Source: Bacilli bacterium
GTDB lineage: Bacteria; Bacillota_I; Bacilli_A; ML615J-28; CAG-698
Reading direction: 5' to 3'
NCBI GenBank assembly: GCA_016282055.1
Contig: JAEEJT010000050.1
Span: 1-14,146 of the forward strand
DNA: 14,146 nucleotides
Shown: positions 1-7,500 of the stretch, in pieces
How the letters are laid out: each line of letters starts with the position of its first letter
Numbering within the stretch: the stretch's first letter is position 1
Translations under genes and position numbers: made by a program
Notes under the pieces: model-generated
Seen by the model: only the letters and a program-made list of their open reading frames with translations
The model's database searches: none
Told to the model about the DNA's origin: nothing

Positions 1-2
1 AT

Positions 3-209
3 TTGAGTTGAGTTGCTATTCATCCTAAAGCTCAAAAGCGTGGACTTGGTAAATCTATGTTTTGTATGTTGTGTCAAAAGTCTAAAGAGAATGGTAGTAA
101 ATATATGACATTATTTACTGGTAATGATAATAGAGCACGTAATATTTATTTATATGCTGGGTTAAGAATTGTTATGTCATTCGTTGTAATGAGGAAAGAG
201 TTTATATAA
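3..209 (+). pseudogene. GNAT-family N-acetyltransferase, C-terminal part only, with an in-frame TGA
   Basis: This is the tail of an acetyltransferase of the GNAT fold, which moves an acetyl group from acetyl-CoA to an amine; the substrate cannot be read from the fragment. The reading frame ending at TAA 207-209 gives VAIHP followed by QKRGLGKSM. That is the beta-4 strand and the acetyl-CoA pyrophosphate loop (Q-x-x-G-x-G/A pattern, here QKRGLG). Later NRARNIYLYAGL matches the usual N-x-A-x-x-x-Y-x-x-x-G-F motif near the end. The fragment is cut by the window start. In the same frame a TGA stands at 9-11, between Leu-Ser and Val-Ala-Ile, inside the conserved strand where a translated residue is expected. 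It may be a nonsense mutation, an error for TGG, or the upstream frame may differ; only two bases precede this stretch, so this cannot be settled here. The stop overlaps the next start by one base (TAATG), suggesting co-transcription. Confidence 0.75.
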
Positions 210-1144
210 TGTTTAAATTAATTAAAAAGAATGCTTGTTTTGGTATTATTAATCCAGCAAGTAAGAATCAAGATGATGTATTTGATCGTTATAAATACAT
301 GTTTGATTATTTAGAAAAACAAGGTATAAGAGTTAAACTTGGTAAGACTTTTAGTGATAACCATGGTTATTTAGCTGGAACTGATGAAGAAAGATGTCAA
401 GATTTAATGGATATGTTTTTAGATAAAGAAGTTGATTGCATCCTTTGTATGAGAGGTGGTTATGGCTGCTCTAGAATGGTTAATATGATTGACTTTGATA
501 TTATTAAAAATAATCCTAAACCTTTAATTGGTTTTAGTGATGTTACTGTTTTATTAAATAGTATTTATAAGTATTGTAATATACCTAGTTTTCATGGTTT
601 AGTTGGAATATTTTTAGGTGGAACTAAATGTGATAGTTTCTCTTATCAAAGTTTTTGGGATATGTTAACCATCAAACAAAAAGGTAGAGTTTTAGCTAAT
701 CCTAATAATGATGCGATTTGTTATCATGAAGGTAGTTGTGATGGAGTTTTAGTTGGTGGTAATTTAAGTTTAATTGCGACATTAGTAGGTACTCCATATG
801 AAGTTGACTTTACTGATAAAATAGTTTTTATAGAAGAAGTTACTGAAAGACCATATCAAATAGATAGATACTTATCTTGTATTAGATTAAGTGGAGCGTT
901 AAAGAAAGCAAAAGGATTTGTGTTTGGTCATTTTACAGAATGTGAAAGTCAAGATGGAAATCAAACTGTAGATGATATCATTGATGATTATTTTAAGGAT
1001 TTAAATGTCCCAATTATAAAAGGATTTAATTGTGGTCATGATTTTCCTTTTATTGGTTTACCAATTGGAGTTAAGATGCATCTTGATAGTAATAATAAAA
1101 CATTAACTATTTTGGAGGAAATATTTAATGAAGAAAACAATTAA
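209..1144 (+). CDS. S66-family LD-carboxypeptidase-like peptidase (LdcA/MccF type)
   Basis: Serine peptidase of family S66. Members remove the terminal D-Ala from murein tetrapeptides in the cytoplasm (LdcA) or cleave peptide-nucleotide conjugates (MccF). At 311 residues it has the family's usual full length. The N-terminal domain opens with GIINPAS (12-18), followed by the glycine-rich MRGGYGCSR (81-89) and GFSD (108-111), whose Ser110 is the expected nucleophile. The C-terminal domain carries IEEVTERPYQIDR (208-220), with Glu209 the likely triad acid, and GHDFP (276-280), with His277 the likely base. All three triad positions are therefore present. There is no signal peptide, as expected for a cytoplasmic enzyme. 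A GAGGAAAG stretch at 191-198 serves as ribosome binding site, and the start overlaps the upstream stop by one base. The downstream gene starts inside it (17-base overlap). LdcA versus MccF-like immunity activity cannot be decided from sequence; the neighbouring GHL10 gene favours a peptidoglycan role. Confidence 0.9.
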   Translation: MFKLIKKNACFGIINPASKNQDDVFDRYKYMFDYLEKQGIRVKLGKTFSDNHGYLAGTDEERCQDLMDMFLDKEVDCILCMRGGYGCSRMVNMIDFDIIKNNPKPLIGFSDVTVLLNSIYKYCNIPSFHGLVGIFLGGTKCDSFSYQSFWDMLTIKQKGRVLANPNNDAICYHEGSCDGVLVGGNLSLIATLVGTPYEVDFTDKIVFIEEVTERPYQIDRYLSCIRLSGALKKAKGFVFGHFTECESQDGNQTVDDIIDDYFKDLNVPIIKGFNCGHDFPFIGLPIGVKMHLDSNNKTLTILEEIFNEENN

Positions 1145-2447
1145 AATTTATAATACTAATAATGATGTTACTTATTTTAAGAGTACTAAAAAAGTATATA
1201 TAAATGATTCTTATAAAGAAAAAAAGAAAGAAACTCGTGGTGTTTGGTTTTCAACGGTTGCTAATATTGATTTGCCTCAAATGAAAGATACTAGTATAGA
1301 TAGTATTAATGAATTGAAAAAATATTTAGATAATGTAATTAATACTTGTCTTGAATATAATTTAAATACTGTTGTATTTCAAGTTAGACCTGTAAATGAC
1401 ACAATGTATGTTAGTGAAATGAATCCATTTAGTCAGTTTTTAACTGGTCATGAAGGCATGAATCCGGGATTTGATCCTTTTGGATATTTTTGTTCTCAAG
1501 CAAAAATAAATGATATTGATGTACATGCTTGGATTAATCCATATAGAGCAGGTAGAGTTGATATCGTTGAAAAGAATATGACTAAAGAAGAGTTTATTAA
1601 TTCTTTAGATGATAAGAACTTTTGTAAACGTCATCCTGAATGTACTATTTTAACGAAGAAAAATTTATTATTACTTGATCCAAGTAATAAAATGGTTCGT
1701 GAGTTTGTTAGTGAATCTATTCTTGAAGTTTGTAAAAAGTATGATGTTAAAGCTGTTCATATTGATGATTATTTTTATCCTTATGAAGATATAAATGATC
1801 CAGATGAAGAAAAGAAGATGAAAGCAAATGGATTTAGTAAAGTAAGTGATTTTAGAAGAAATAACGTTGATTTAATGATAGAGTTAATTCATAATAAACT
1901 TGCTACTCTTGATAGAAAAGTTGAATTTGGTATAAGCCCATTTGGTATTTATAGAACTAATACAAAATACTTTAAAAAAGATGAAAAGAATAGTGAAGCT
2001 AGCTGGAAGTATGGATCTAATAATGATAGTATAGTATTAACAAATTATGCTGGTTTATATGCTGATGTATATAAATGGATGAAAAATAAATGGATTGATT
2101 ATGTTTGCCCTCAAATATACTTTAACTTTAATAATGTTAAAGTTAAAGATGATAAAAAAGAATGTCTTGTTAAATACGCAGATTTATGTGATTGGTGGAG
2201 TAAGATTAGTAAAAAGACTAAATGTAAATTATATATAGGACAAGCAATGTATCGTATGGGAAGTGAAGATAATTTCTTGGATCCATATGAAATTAATAAT
2301 CAATTAAAGTATAATCAAAAACATAAAAATATTTCTGGAACTATATTTTTTACATATAAAGATTTTATTAGAGATGATAATGAAGTATTAAAACAAGCTC
2401 GAGAAAATCTAAAAAAATTATGGAAAAATAGAGTTAAGGCAAAATAA
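1128..2447 (+). CDS. GHL10/DUF187-family glycosyl-hydrolase-like protein (YngK/DigH type)
   Basis: A TIM-barrel protein of the GHL10 family (PF02638). The characterised E. coli member DigH cleaves glycan strands of peptidoglycan that lack stem peptides. Family landmarks appear in order: ETRGVWFSTV (35-44) at the barrel start, VFQVRP (83-88), HAWINPYRA (133-141), LLLDPSN (181-187), HIDDYFYPY (211-219) with the acidic pair Asp213-Asp214, GISPFGIYR (268-276), DYVCPQIYF (324-332) and LYIGQAMYR (368-376). The 439 residues cover the whole domain and little else. Known secreted members start with a signal peptide or lipobox, but this N-terminus (MKKTIKIYNTNND) is hydrophilic, so the protein should be cytoplasmic. 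The start at 1128 is supported by GGAGG at 1114-1118 with a 9-base spacer. It overlaps the S66 gene by 17 bases, implying translational coupling. It is the last gene of its cluster, followed by a terminator. The exact substrate is inferred, not shown. Confidence 0.88.
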   Translation: MKKTIKIYNTNNDVTYFKSTKKVYINDSYKEKKKETRGVWFSTVANIDLPQMKDTSIDSINELKKYLDNVINTCLEYNLNTVVFQVRPVNDTMYVSEMNPFSQFLTGHEGMNPGFDPFGYFCSQAKINDIDVHAWINPYRAGRVDIVEKNMTKEEFINSLDDKNFCKRHPECTILTKKNLLLLDPSNKMVREFVSESILEVCKKYDVKAVHIDDYFYPYEDINDPDEEKKMKANGFSKVSDFRRNNVDLMIELIHNKLATLDRKVEFGISPFGIYRTNTKYFKKDEKNSEASWKYGSNNDSIVLTNYAGLYADVYKWMKNKWIDYVCPQIYFNFNNVKVKDDKKECLVKYADLCDWWSKISKKTKCKLYIGQAMYRMGSEDNFLDPYEINNQLKYNQKHKNISGTIFFTYKDFIRDDNEVLKQARENLKKLWKNRVKAK

Positions 2448-2453
2448 AAAAAT

Positions 2454-2486
2454 GACAATATGGTTAATCTATATTGTCTTTTATTT
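2454..2486 (+). terminator. Rho-independent terminator after the GHL10 gene
   Basis: GACAATAT at 2454-2461 pairs perfectly with ATATTGTC at 2471-2478. A further G-C pair and a G-T wobble extend the stem to 10 bp around a five-base loop (TTAAT). The stem is preceded by an A-rich run (2442-2452) and followed by a T-rich tract, TTTTATTTTTTATTT from 2479. It starts six bases after the GHL10 stop codon, so it closes the first cluster. The A-rich flank on the left could give some activity in the reverse direction, but there are no minus-strand genes nearby to need it. Confidence 0.85.
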
Positions 2487-2542
2487 TTTATTTATTAATA
2501 GGAAATATTTGTTTAATTTAAAAATGTTATTTTATACATTTT

Positions 2543-2580
2543 AAATACATTCGCCATAACAAAAATTAATTTATGTATTT
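2543..2580. repeat. Short inverted repeat upstream of the promoter
   Basis: AAATACAT at 2543-2550 is an exact reverse complement of ATGTATTT at 2573-2580, with 22 bases between the arms. It lies just upstream of the -35 element, where an activator or repressor could bind. In DNA this AT-rich, an 8-bp match at this spacing can easily occur by chance, so a function is only a possibility. Confidence 0.25.
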
Positions 2581-2596
2581 ATAAGTACTTTTTTTC

Positions 2597-2625
2597 TTGA
2601 AAAAAATATGCAATTATGATATAAT
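2597..2625 (+). promoter_or_regulatory. Sigma-A-type promoter with extended -10 for the transport operon
   Basis: TTGAAA at 2597-2602 (one mismatch to TTGACA) is followed by a 17-base spacer and a perfect TATAAT at 2620-2625. TG at 2617-2618 gives the extended -10 form TGnTATAAT. Transcription should begin near 2632, leaving a leader of roughly 44 bases before the GH20 start at 2676. It lies after the terminator of the upstream cluster and points into the long operon. No other good promoter was seen further into that operon. Confidence 0.88.
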
Positions 2626-2640
2626 ACTTAAAGAAAATAA

Positions 2641-2654
2641 TGTAAACTTTTACA
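2641..2654 (+). promoter_or_regulatory. Operator-like palindrome, LacI/CcpA (cre) type
   Basis: TGTAAACTTTTACA is a perfect palindrome of two 6-base arms (TGTAAA and TTTACA) around CT. It resembles the sites of LacI-family regulators, such as TGTAAACGTTTACA, and the CcpA cre consensus TGWAANCGNTNWCA. It differs from the latter only in the central G, which is T here. It sits about 9 to 22 bases after the predicted transcription start, a position where a bound repressor would block initiation or elongation. As RNA it cannot fold well with a two-base loop, so it is more likely read as DNA. The site fits a sugar-responsive local repressor or catabolite repression; no regulator gene is in the window. 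Confidence 0.65.
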
Positions 2655-2675
2655 CGATAATTATAGGAGAAAAAG

Positions 2676-4511
2676 ATGAATAAATTATTTCCAAATGTGA
2701 CATCACTTAAAAAATTAAGTGGAAATTTTAATTATGATAAATTAAATGTCTTTTTTAAGGATATGAAAGTAAACGTTTTTATATCTTTTAACAAAGAATT
2801 TTCATTTGTTGATAATATTAAGGATGCTAATGTTATTTTTGAACTTGATGAAAGCCTTAACATAGAAGGATATAAAATAGTTATTAATGATAATAAAATT
2901 GTTATTTATTATTCTGAGTATAATGGTGCATACTATGCTCTTCAAACATTAAAACAAATTTTAAGTAATAAAGAGATTCCTAATTTAGAGATATTTGATG
3001 AACCTAAAACTAAAGTTAGAGGTTATATGTTTGATATCAGTCGTGATAAAGTTTCAACAGTCCAAACTATTAAAAAAGTTATTGATTTAATGGCTGAACT
3101 TAAGATGAATCATTTTGAATTATACGTTGAAGGTTTTTCTTTTGAATATAAATCATTTGAAAAATTCTTACAAGAAGAAGGATATATTACAGTTAGTGAA
3201 TACTTAGAAATTCAAAAGTATTGTAATGATAGATTTATTGATTTCGTTGGTAATGAAAATGGATTTGGTCATATGGCTAAATGGCTTGAAACTGATGAGT
3301 ATAAAGATTTAGCTGTTTGTCCTGATGGAATAATGTTATGGGGTAGATTTAGAAAACCTACAACATTAAATCCGTTAGATCCAAGAAGTTTAGAACTTGT
3401 TAAGAAAATGTATTCTGATATGATTCCTTTAACAACAAGTAAATATTTTAATATGAACTTTGATGAACCATTTGAATTAGGACATGGTGCAACAGAAGGA
3501 ATGTGTGTTGAAGATATATATCTTGATTACACTAAAAAGTGTTACGATGAAATCAAAAAATATAATAAGACACCTATGATGTGGGGAGATGTTTTAATTA
3601 AACATCCTAATAGTTGGGATAAACTTCCACAAGATATGATTTTTATTGATTGGGGTTATGATGGATTTTATTCATTTGAAAAACATGCTAAAGCTTTACA
3701 TGATAAAAATGTTAAGTTTATGTTAGCTCCTGGAACTACTAGTTGGTGTAGCTATTTTGGTAGATTTTTAGATTGGTTTGAAAATATTAAAAATTCTCTT
3801 GATGCTTGCTATAAATACAATGGTGAAGGTGTTATATTAACTGATTGGGGAGATTTTGGACATCAACAATTCTTATCAGTTACATATGCTCCACTAGTAT
3901 TCTTTGGATTATATGGATGGAACTTAGAAGAAGGAACTATTTTAAATATCAGAGGATATTTAAATGATTATATTTTTAAAGATAGTAATCAAGTAATAGG
4001 TGATGTTTTAATGTCACTTAGTGAATATTCTAGTTATGAAACTAATTATTTAAGTAATGGTACTAAAACATTCCATAGATTCATGTGGTCAAGTTGTGCT
4101 ATTATGGATAATGAGAAAGATCCAATTGGATATTATAAAAATAAGATTGGAACTAGTGTTTTGAGTTTAACAAAACATAATATGTTATTTGATTATCTTG
4201 ATTTGAAATTAAAAGAATTAAATGAAGCTAAGTTAGAAAAAGATTTAATTACAGTTGATGAAATTAAACAAAACATTAATTTAATTAAGATGATTTTAGA
4301 TTTAGATCTTGCTTTTAATAAAGAAGTTAGTAAAAAAGTTAGAATTAAAAAACTTAAGAATATATTAAAATCACAAGATGATTTTATTAATAATCAAAGA
4401 CGTGTTTGGCTTAATAGATGTAAAAAAGGTGGTTTAGAGTCAAATATTTATTATATTACAAGTTTTCTAAAGTTTGTTAAGATTACTTTAGATTATTTAA
4501 AAGAGGAGTAA
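2676..4511 (+). CDS. GH20-type beta-N-acetylhexosaminidase, cytoplasmic
   Basis: Glycoside hydrolase resembling family 20 enzymes, which release terminal N-acetyl-glucosamine or -galactosamine by substrate-assisted catalysis. Residues about 1-110 form the small alpha/beta (zincin-like) domain seen before GH20 barrels, with YYALQTLKQI at 86-95. The barrel begins at RGYMFDISRDK (115-125). NENGFGHM (193-200) and MNFDEPFELGHG (260-271) follow; Asp263-Glu264 are the expected catalytic pair. MMWGD (301-305) and LTDWGDFGH (388-396) supply the barrel-end tryptophans. The classical HxGGDE is reduced to FNMNFDE, as I recall for a bacterial subfamily, so substrate prediction from well-studied members is weak. 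A lysine-rich helical tail (about 480-611) follows the barrel. There is no signal peptide, so it acts inside the cell, presumably on what the following transporter imports. AGGAG at 2665-2669 with a 6-base spacer supports the start. It is the first gene of the operon. Confidence 0.85.
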   Translation: MNKLFPNVTSLKKLSGNFNYDKLNVFFKDMKVNVFISFNKEFSFVDNIKDANVIFELDESLNIEGYKIVINDNKIVIYYSEYNGAYYALQTLKQILSNKEIPNLEIFDEPKTKVRGYMFDISRDKVSTVQTIKKVIDLMAELKMNHFELYVEGFSFEYKSFEKFLQEEGYITVSEYLEIQKYCNDRFIDFVGNENGFGHMAKWLETDEYKDLAVCPDGIMLWGRFRKPTTLNPLDPRSLELVKKMYSDMIPLTTSKYFNMNFDEPFELGHGATEGMCVEDIYLDYTKKCYDEIKKYNKTPMMWGDVLIKHPNSWDKLPQDMIFIDWGYDGFYSFEKHAKALHDKNVKFMLAPGTTSWCSYFGRFLDWFENIKNSLDACYKYNGEGVILTDWGDFGHQQFLSVTYAPLVFFGLYGWNLEEGTILNIRGYLNDYIFKDSNQVIGDVLMSLSEYSSYETNYLSNGTKTFHRFMWSSCAIMDNEKDPIGYYKNKIGTSVLSLTKHNMLFDYLDLKLKELNEAKLEKDLITVDEIKQNINLIKMILDLDLAFNKEVSKKVRIKKLKNILKSQDDFINNQRRVWLNRCKKGGLESNIYYITSFLKFVKITLDYLKEE

Positions 4512-4517
4512 ATGATG
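4503..4517 (+). promoter_or_regulatory. Ribosome binding site and doubled start codon of the solute-binding protein
   Basis: The sequence GAGGAG (4503-4508) is followed by the GH20 stop TAA (4509-4511) and then ATGATG. The first ATG (4512) is only 3 bases from the GGAG core and the second (4515) is 6 bases away, which is the better spacing. The protein probably begins MEKQRKN, one residue shorter than the longest reading. The stop and start abut, suggesting translational coupling. Confidence 0.6.
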
Positions 4518-7500
4518 GAAAAACAAAGAAAAAATCCACAACTTATGACTGATGTCAAAAAAGTTAAGTATGGCAAAAAGATTTTCTTGTATAGCATTTT
4601 GGCTGCTTTAGTTATATTTTTAGGATATAGCATAATTAGTAGTTTCGTTGATAAAGATCATATTTATGCTAATTGTGTTGCAACAGATGAAAGCATTCCA
4701 ACTGGTGATTATCAAAGATATTTAAAAAGATTAAATGAGATTGGAATTAGTTCAACTGATATTAGAAAATATAGTCTAGATGAAGAACCATATAAAACAA
4801 GACTTGCATCTCTTACTAATACTAATCTTGAATCTAATATTGTAATTGATGGTAATAGTGGTGAGTTAAATAATGAAAATATTGACCAACATGCTGAAAA
4901 GAATTGGCCAAGTAGTAGTGATGATGTTAATAAGTATGCTCAATATTTGAATGGGGATACTGGTTATAAAACTAGTGAATCTGGTCGAATTGATTATACA
5001 TTTACTGCTCCTAAAACTGGTTTATATTATATTAAAGTTTATTACTTTATTCCTAGTGGAAAAGGAAGTAATGTTGAAAGAAGTATTTTAATTAATGGTG
5101 AAACTTTATTCACTGATTTATTAAGTATTAGTTTTTCTCGTATTTATAAAGATACTGAAGATACTGAAAGAGGAAATAACTTCTTTAGACAAGATATTAA
5201 TGGTAATGATATTAAACCAAGTCAAACAGAAATTTTTGAATATAGATCAACATATATTAGAGATAATTCTGGATATGTAAATAAGCCATTTATGATTTAT
5301 TTTAAAGAAGGAGTTAATACTATTAGTTTTGTTGGTGTAAGAGATACAATAGTAATCACTAAACTTGAAGTTTGTAATGTTAATAGTTACAAAGTTTCTT
5401 CTTATAGTGAATATTATGAATCAATGGTTGCAAAAACTAATAAGACTAAAGATAGTGTTAAAAATACTTTAGTTAAGTATGAAACAGAAGATCCTAGTAT
5501 TAGAACAAGTTCTAGTCAAACATTATATCCAGTTAGTGATAGAACTAGTGCTAATAACTATCCATCTCATCCTGTTAAAACTAAATATAATGCAATTGGT
5601 GGATCTAAATGGACTACTTGTGGAGATTCCATTAGTTGGGATATTAATGTAAATGAAGATGGTTTTTATAAGTTAGCATTTAGAACTAAACAAAACTTAT
5701 CTCGTGGTATGTTCTGTACAAGAGTTTTATACATTGATGATGAAGTTCCATTTGATGAAGCTTATAACTGTAGATTCTTCTATAGTAGTGATTATAATAT
5801 TACAACTATTGGTAGTGAAAATGAACCATACTACATTTATTTAACAAAAGGAACTCACAAGATTACTTTACAAGCAAGTCTTGGTGGTTATGCTGATGCT
5901 ATTAGTGAAGTTCAACAAGTAATGGATGATTTAAATGATTTATATTTAAAGATTATTGGTCTTTGTGGAACAAATCCTGATGATTATACAAATTATCATT
6001 TATATGGAGATAATGCTCGTATCACTCCTGATGATTTAGGAAGAAATATGCAAGAAATATTTAGTGATAGTGCTGTGACTCTTTATAATGTAAGTCAATA
6101 TATTACTAAGTTAAATGGTGAAAAGAGTAGTTTAAATAACTCACTTGATATCTTAGTTAACCAAATAGGTGGTAATATTGAAGTTGATGGAAAAATTAAA
6201 GATTTTGGAGGATTTGCAACAAATCCTAAAAATGTTACAAAGAACTTGTCAACATTTAAATCTAATCTATCTAACCTTGGTACTTGGGTATCAAATGTTA
6301 AGGAACAATCTTTAACAATTGAATCATTCTATTTATTATCAGAAGATCAAACTAAAGCTTTACCAAGAGCAAATGAAACATTCTTCGTTGGTGCATGGTT
6401 TAATATTCGTTCATTCTTCTTATCATTCTTCTTTGATTATGAATCAATTGGAGTTACAACAAAAGAAGGATTTGAAAGAGAAATTGAAGTTTGGTTCTTA
6501 ACTGGTACTGAAAGTGGTCGTGAACAAGCAAACGTTGTTAAGAGTTTAATTGACCAATATTTTATTTACAATACTGAAAAGTATAAAGATTATGAATGTA
6601 ACGTTATATTAAAGGTTTTAGCTCCTGCTGTATTGCTTCCAGCTACACTTGCTGGAACTGGTCCAGATGTAGCTATTAACGTTGATTCAACAATTCCTGT
6701 TAACTATGCATTACGTGATGCTATTTATAATTTAAAATTACAACCTGATTTTGATCAAGTTGTAAGTGAAAGATTTACTAGTGAAGAAATGGTCCCATTT
6801 GAATATGATGGTGGATACTATGCTCTTCCTAATACTGTTAACTATTATGTAATGTTCTATCGTACTGATATATTTGAAAAATATGGATTACCAGTTCCTG
6901 AAACTTGGGAAGATGTTATTAAATTATTACCTGATTTACAAGTATATAACTTAAGTTTCTATCTTCCATTTGAAGGTGCAGGTAGTCAAATGTTTGCAAC
7001 ATTATTATATCAACGTGGTGGTAAGTTCTATACACCAAAACATACTGCTTGTGATTTCTCAACAGAAGTTGCTAAACAAACATTTGAACAATGGTGTAGC
7101 TTTTTTAATGATTATAGCTTTGATAAAGCTGCTAACTTCTCAAATAGATTTAGAAGTGGTGAAATGCCAATTGGTATTAGTAATTTTTCATTATTTAATA
7201 CTTTAGCGGTATTTGCTCCTGAAATAGCTGGTAAATGGGATTTCGCTGAAATTCCTGGTTATAGAGATAGTGAAGGTAATTTAAACAGAACTAGTGCTAT
7301 GACTGAAACTGGAGTTATTATTTTAAATAGTAGTAAAGATTATGATGCTAGTTGGGCATTCTTAAAGTTCTGGACTTCAACTGAAATCCAAATATTATTT
7401 GCTAATGAAATTGAATCTATTTTAGGTCAAGGTGCTCGTTATAATACTGCAAATAGATATGCAATGGAATCTATGACATGGAGTAAAAAAGAACTTGATG

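Larger units (their letters stand above)
2448..2675. other. Intergenic region separating two operons
   Basis: This 228-base stretch is the only non-coding interval of note in the window. In order it holds a rho-independent terminator closing the upstream cluster, an AT-rich segment with one 8-bp inverted repeat, a strong-looking sigma-A-type promoter, a 14-bp operator-like palindrome and the ribosome binding site of the GH20 gene. The predicted leader of about 44 bases is too short for a common riboswitch. No tRNA-like fold or open reading frame of interest was seen on either strand. Confidence 0.85.

Noticed and set aside
9..11. Selenocysteine at the in-frame TGA of the GNAT fragment
   Set aside because: GNAT enzymes have no selenocysteine at this strand position, and no clear hairpin of SECIS type was seen just after the codon.
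2632..2675. Riboswitch or T-box in the leader of the GH20 gene
   Set aside because: The leader is only about 44 bases and is largely taken up by the operator-like palindrome and the ribosome binding site; no anti-terminator or conserved aptamer pattern is visible.
4660..4676. Possible lipobox at IYANC (Cys55) of the solute-binding protein
   Set aside because: Asn at -1 does not fit the lipobox, and the cysteine lies about nine residues beyond the end of the hydrophobic segment, so lipidation is unlikely.
6319..6501. Short open reading frame of 60 codons inside the solute-binding protein gene
   Set aside because: It lies out of frame in a well-supported coding region, has no good ribosome binding site and no recognisable domain; it is a shadow of the AT-rich codon pattern.
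6970..7206. Open reading frame of 78 codons in another frame of the solute-binding protein gene
   Set aside because: It overlaps the conserved solute-binding domain entirely, and its translation shows no family features.
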